This document shows, piece after piece, positions 60,482 to 64,000 of a stretch of DNA of 64,000 nt (positions are counted from its first letter, which is position 1; every line of letters starts with the position of its first letter). Origin of the DNA: Marthasterias glacialis (lineage: Eukaryota > Echinodermata > Asteroidea > Forcipulatida > Asteriidae); assembly GCA_911728455.2 (NCBI GenBank), contig OU452239.1, positions 2,488,300 to 2,552,299 of the forward strand. The letters run 5' to 3'. Made by a program: the position numbers and the translations under genes. The notes beneath the pieces are model-generated. The model searched no databases and was not told the origin of the DNA. It was given only the letters and a program-made list of their open reading frames with translations.

Positions 60482-62231
60482 GTAGGGAGAAACTGTAGAG
60501 GCGTCTCCACACCATTCAACCCCATTGTCTGAACATCCAAGAAGGAAATGATTAATTGCTTTTTGCTTTTTCCACAGATGTTCCCCTTTTTTAAATCTGT
60601 CTCGTTCACTGATTATTTTTTCCCCACTTTTCCCACCTTTGATTTTGTCTTTTGTGTTTCCAACCTTTTGTGGTTAAACCAGCCTCTTCCCTCCAGAACA
60701 ATCCCCCCTTCTTCCCCTTCTTCATCTGCATCTTCTGACTGTTTCTGCCTCTCTCTGTTCTTCCACTTGGTTTCTCCATTAACGCAGTTGCAAACAAGGT
60801 CAAACAAGTGGGTAATAAAATTCGTCCTAGACTGGTTTTACCCACAGGTTGTCCTGGAATAATTCTAACAAGGTTCCCAAGTAAGGCTTCGTCCCAATGA
60901 AGTGGCTACAGAACTAGCCATATTCATGGCACAATCCCAACCCTAACCCAATGTACCCCTACCCACCTAACGCCAGCTGACCCCACCTCATCCCAATCAC
61001 TTAGCATTGATAATAAGGGTGTCTCTTTTGTTTTCTTTTAGGGTAGCAGTTTTTTGAGTACCATGGAAGTTGGTGAAAAAGCAACCTAATCCACACCACC
61101 CCATCTCAACCAAGCCATCCACTGCACCCCAACTCACACACTCCAAGCCAAGCCACTCCATCTTATCCATGTTATCCCAAGCCAACCCTACCCAACTTAC
61201 TCCACCTCACCACAAGCCAACCCTACTCCACCTCACTCCGAGCCAACCCAACCCAACCTACTCCACCTTACCCCGAGCCAACCCAACCCAACCTACTCCA
61301 CCTCACCCCAAGCCAACCAACCCAACCTACTCCACCTCACCCCGAGCCAACCCAACCCAACCTACTCCACCTCACCCCGAGCCAACCCAACCCAACCTAC
61401 TCCACCTCACCCCGAGCCAACCCAACCCAACCTACTCCACCTCACCCCAAGCCAAGCCAACCCAACCTACTCCACCTCACCCCAAGCCAACCCAACCTAC
61501 TCCACCTCACCCCAAGCCAACCCAACCCAACCTACTCCACCTAACCCCAAGCCAATCCAACCCAACCTACTCCACCTCACCCCAAGCCAATCCAACCCAA
61601 CCTACTCCATTCGAAACTATCCATGATCCACTCACCAACCTAACAAAACACAAAGAACTGGTTACTGAGACGACAGAATTGATTTACTAAATTTTAATCA
61701 CATTTAAAATCAGCTTCAGCAGAAACATACGTGCAAACACCAGACACTGTGAACCTTGCACTTTCTTTGATCGTTATTAACAGGCTTGTTTCACATCACA
61801 TTGGGCATAGCGGACTAATACTGCACAGTGAAATTAGCTACAAAGCACAACACCGAAAGCTGTAACATCAGAAGCATTAAATTATAACGATCCTTGCCAA
61901 AACTAGGCACTCCTGGCCAAACTAAAAACTGCGTTCAGTTGCTCATCGAACAGATGAGAATAAGGGCTTTCAAATAACACTTCATTAGGGCCGGTAAGGC
62001 AAGCATTTCTCAACATATAGAATATTTAAAACATCAGATCATATCAATGCAGTGCCTGATGTTTCGGTTGTCTTCACTTTTAATGCAATTTCATTGTTTT
62101 CGAGAAATGCCCGATTCTGGCATGAGGCTCATAATACTGTAGCTGAAAGGTAAGTACACAATTGGTACATTATGTCCATCCAAATAACAAATTGTACAAC
62201 CAACTTGGTGGTCCCATTTTTTTCAGGACAA
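60482..62231. other. Intergenic between convergent genes
   Basis: Pyrimidine-rich sequence at 60560-60800, the CCAACCCAACC minisatellite at 61080-61620, then unique sequence. No gene recognised. Confidence 0.45.
61080..61620. repeat. 30-35 bp minisatellite (CCAACCCAACCTACTCCACC)
   Basis: About 13 units of AACCTACTCCACCTCACCCC + AAGCCAACCCAACCC, in 35-bp and 30-bp forms that differ by loss of one CAACC. The plus strand has a 206-codon proline/threonine/glutamine-rich open frame, explained by absence of stop trinucleotides in the unit. I do not call it a gene. Confidence 0.9.
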
Positions 62232-62375
62232 ATGAGAGACTTGGGGACACTAGGTGGCAGCAGACTTAGCGGGTACATCCACTCTTCTCAGAAATGTGTG
62301 CAAGCTTAGAACTACGAAAACAATGGAAAAGTACCTGGTAAGTCTGCTGCCACCAAGAGTTCCAAAGTCTCCAAT
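62232..62375. mobile_element. MITE family 1, copy 3
   Basis: GAGAGACTTGGGGACACTAG + GTGGCAGCAGACTTA at left and GGTAAGTCTGCTGCCACCAA + GAGTTCCAAAGTCTCC at right. Confidence 0.85.
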
Positions 62376-63070
62376 TGGTGTCAGTAAAATTAATTCACAA
62401 AAAGTGGTCTTTAACGTTAAAAAGAATTCATCAGTTAGTACTGAAAGCATGTCGAATAATAACTCACGTCGTATGTGTTTAATGTGATGAATGAACCAAG
62501 AGCTCTTCCACACCTGGGCTTGGTTTCAGGGATTGAGCTCCGTCGTCATTTTTTAGCAGTGTGCTTAATGCGCAATGCTTTAAAATCAATAGGAGATCAG
62601 AGCAAAGAAAAAGCCCCAAGTAGATTTATAACCCTGTTTGTGTGAAAGAAAATTCTCAAGCCTCTAGTTTTGTGTGTACCTCCTATTACACCCAATTCAC
62701 CCGATGTCGTCATCACAATAATCTGAGTTGCACCATTTTCTGGAGTCAATGCCCCAGTGTGTTATACAGTTTTTTTAGCATTTCAGGCGATGCGTCGTTT
62801 ACACGCTTACCATAGATTGTGCGAGCAATTTAACTCCCATGGCGAGCGTGGCAGACTGTAGCAGTGTGTGATGCTAGTGCAAGTGGTCAGTAGATTTTAA
62901 AGGAAGATGCGATCTTGGTATCTTTACTATTACTAGCTCATTTTTATCTTTCGGATCTTTAGCAATAACTCCCAAAGTGACGAGCATTGCAGACAGTAAG
63001 CTGTGTGTGACGCTAGTGCAAAGGGTCAATAGATTTTAAAGGAAGATGCAAACTTGGTATCTTTACCAGC
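62376..63070. other. Likely 3' UTR of the RRP1-like gene and intergenic DNA
   Basis: Downstream of the minus-strand stop at 63071. A direct duplication of about 60 bp is visible (GTGTGTGA.GCTAGTGCAA, then AGATTTTAAAGGAAGATGC) at about 62866-62925 and 63002-63055. No gene recognised. Confidence 0.45.
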
Positions 63071-64000
63071 TCATTTTTGTTTTTTGGATCTGCGGATTCT
63101 TAAAGACCTTCGCAGAGCGATGATCTTTTCTTTAGGTGACTTCTTGACTTGACTAGGTGAGCTGGACTTTGGGCTTTTTTTCCCGGAGGTCGGGGTGGGG
63201 GTTTTCTTCTCTACTGATGGTTGGGGTTTGGGGCTTGGGGTTTTAAAGGTGGATGTGTTGGCTTTCTTTCCAGTAGTCTGGCGCTGTTTTGGGCTGGGCG
63301 TTTTGAGGACTGACTGGGTAGGCTGTTTGGATCCATCGAAAGGAATTCCTGGACTCTCTTGAAGTTGTCTTTGGTAGTCTTTGGAAGCTGGATAAGAAAA
63401 GAAATTACAAACATTTACAACTCAATGAAGTTTTAATCTGTTTCCATATATACCCGGGACAGTTGATCCATTCTGATTGGTCAGGTGGAGATCACATGAT
63501 CGTGTTTAAACATGGCCAGAGGAAATTGAGTCAGACGAGGGCGCTATCAGCTTCAGGGCCCAATATATATAGAGAGGTTGTGTGACCCCGGGAAAAGTTC
63601 ATTATCCAGCAATGTTGGGTCCAGCCATGTACAAACTCAATGGCTGGCGCGTCGTCTGCAGAACGATTTCCAGCGCCTGTGCACGCAGCATTAGAAAAAG
63701 GTCTCGGGTGACGTCACGTGAAACCTCTCTATTGATAGCATGCAAGTTTGGCTCGCACAAGCTTGTGCACGCAAGTTTAAACTTGCACGAGGAACTACTT
63801 TGCGCTCAGCATGGATAGAAATTCAACACAGAATGGAGGTGAGCTGAGGCTAAGCTGTCAGATTTGTTCTCAAATTTTAAAGGTTTTTGGATGTTTTTAA
63901 CGGAGTACTGTCAGTTGAATACTCCAACTCACCATGTGCTTTGTTGAGTCCCAGGGCGATTTTGACTCGTTTCTTGGGCGTGGCCTGGTCGGAATCCGAA
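63071..64000 (-). CDS. RRP1: Probable RRP1/Nop52-like nucleolar protein, last two exons (partial)
   Basis: Penultimate exon 64000-63933 (continues beyond the window) reads SDSDQATPKKRVKIALGLNK and has donor GTGAGT. The last exon, 63387-63071, begins after TTATCCAG in phase 1 and reads KDYQRQLQESPGIPFDGSK, then PTQSVLKTPSPK, a long lysine/serine/proline-rich stretch with several TPSPK-type motifs, and a basic end (ALRRSLRIRRSKKQK) before TGA at 63071-63073. The KRV..L.LN, SP..PFD..K and S.LKTP blocks resemble the C-terminus of RRP1/NNP-1 (Nop52) proteins, which act in pre-rRNA processing in the nucleolus. Coding status is well supported by frame and composition; the family name is a recognition from short motifs. 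Confidence 0.6.
63569..63732. mobile_element. MITE family 5, copy 2, in intron of the RRP1-like gene
   Basis: ATAGAGAGGTTGTGTGACCC at left and GTGAAACCTCTCTAT at right; the core matches 56299-56455, including TTGGGTCCAGCCATGTACAA. It keeps the symmetric TGACGTCA next to its right end that copy 1 has lost. Confidence 0.85.

Noticed and set aside
61070-61690. 206-codon Pro/Thr-rich ORF
   Set aside because: Explained by a stop-free minisatellite; no supporting gene features.
1-64000. Search for LTR retrotransposons, endogenous viruses, Polintons and CRISPR arrays
   Set aside because: No long terminal repeats, gag/pol/envelope or capsid-like frames, nor regular spacer-repeat arrays were seen; the only reverse-transcriptase remnant is a LINE.

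Overview
The window is animal nuclear DNA: GT-AG introns, short exons in kilobases of repeat-rich intron, tRNA-derived SINEs, and several families of short inverted-repeat elements (MITEs). The gene content (GABA-B-type receptors, an NCAM/Fasciclin II adhesion molecule, an RRP1-like nucleolar protein) and the repeat style suggest a marine invertebrate deuterostome, most likely an echinoderm. The phylum is inference.

Layout. (1) 863-1870, minus strand: the first two coding exons of a GABA-B-like class C GPCR (copy A); the rest lies beyond the left edge. (2) 4206-15513, minus strand: a complete 17-exon paralogue (copy B). Its exons sum to 2376 nt, an open frame of 791 codons plus stop, with signal peptide, Venus-flytrap domain, seven membrane helices and a short tail. 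The two genes are head-to-tail. (3) 15514-19135: intergenic space between divergent genes, with a broken LINE reverse transcriptase (about 16400-17104), a roughly 62-bp tandem repeat and a candidate promoter. (4) 19136-55900 (perhaps to 60481), plus strand: an NCAM/Fasciclin II-type gene with signal peptide, five Ig domains, two FN3 domains, one membrane span and a cysteine-rich juxtamembrane segment. (5) 63071-64000, minus strand: the last two exons of a probable RRP1/Nop52 gene, tail-to-tail with the adhesion gene.

The most unusual result is in the adhesion gene. Its first FN3 domain is coded by two exons (35370-35552 and 39163-39285). Two separate exons, each coding one complete six-cysteine LDL-receptor class A module, lie between them. 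Both are phase 1-1 and divisible by three, so each could be included or skipped without breaking the frame, and skipping both restores an ordinary FN3 domain. The cytoplasmic side also looks modular: a phase 2-2 cassette exon at 47202-47303 and two or three alternative terminal exons (50961, 55753, possibly 60439) all fit the frame.

Most of the rest is introns filled with tandem repeats and small non-autonomous DNA elements. Several occur as inverted pairs, one element is nested in another, and a 104-bp repeat whose unit carries two potential hairpins occurs at two distant sites. I saw no LTR retrotransposon, endogenous virus, Polinton, CRISPR array, rRNA gene or convincing functional tRNA gene. 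All exon boundaries were read by eye from splice signals, frame and family resemblance; none is confirmed by transcripts.
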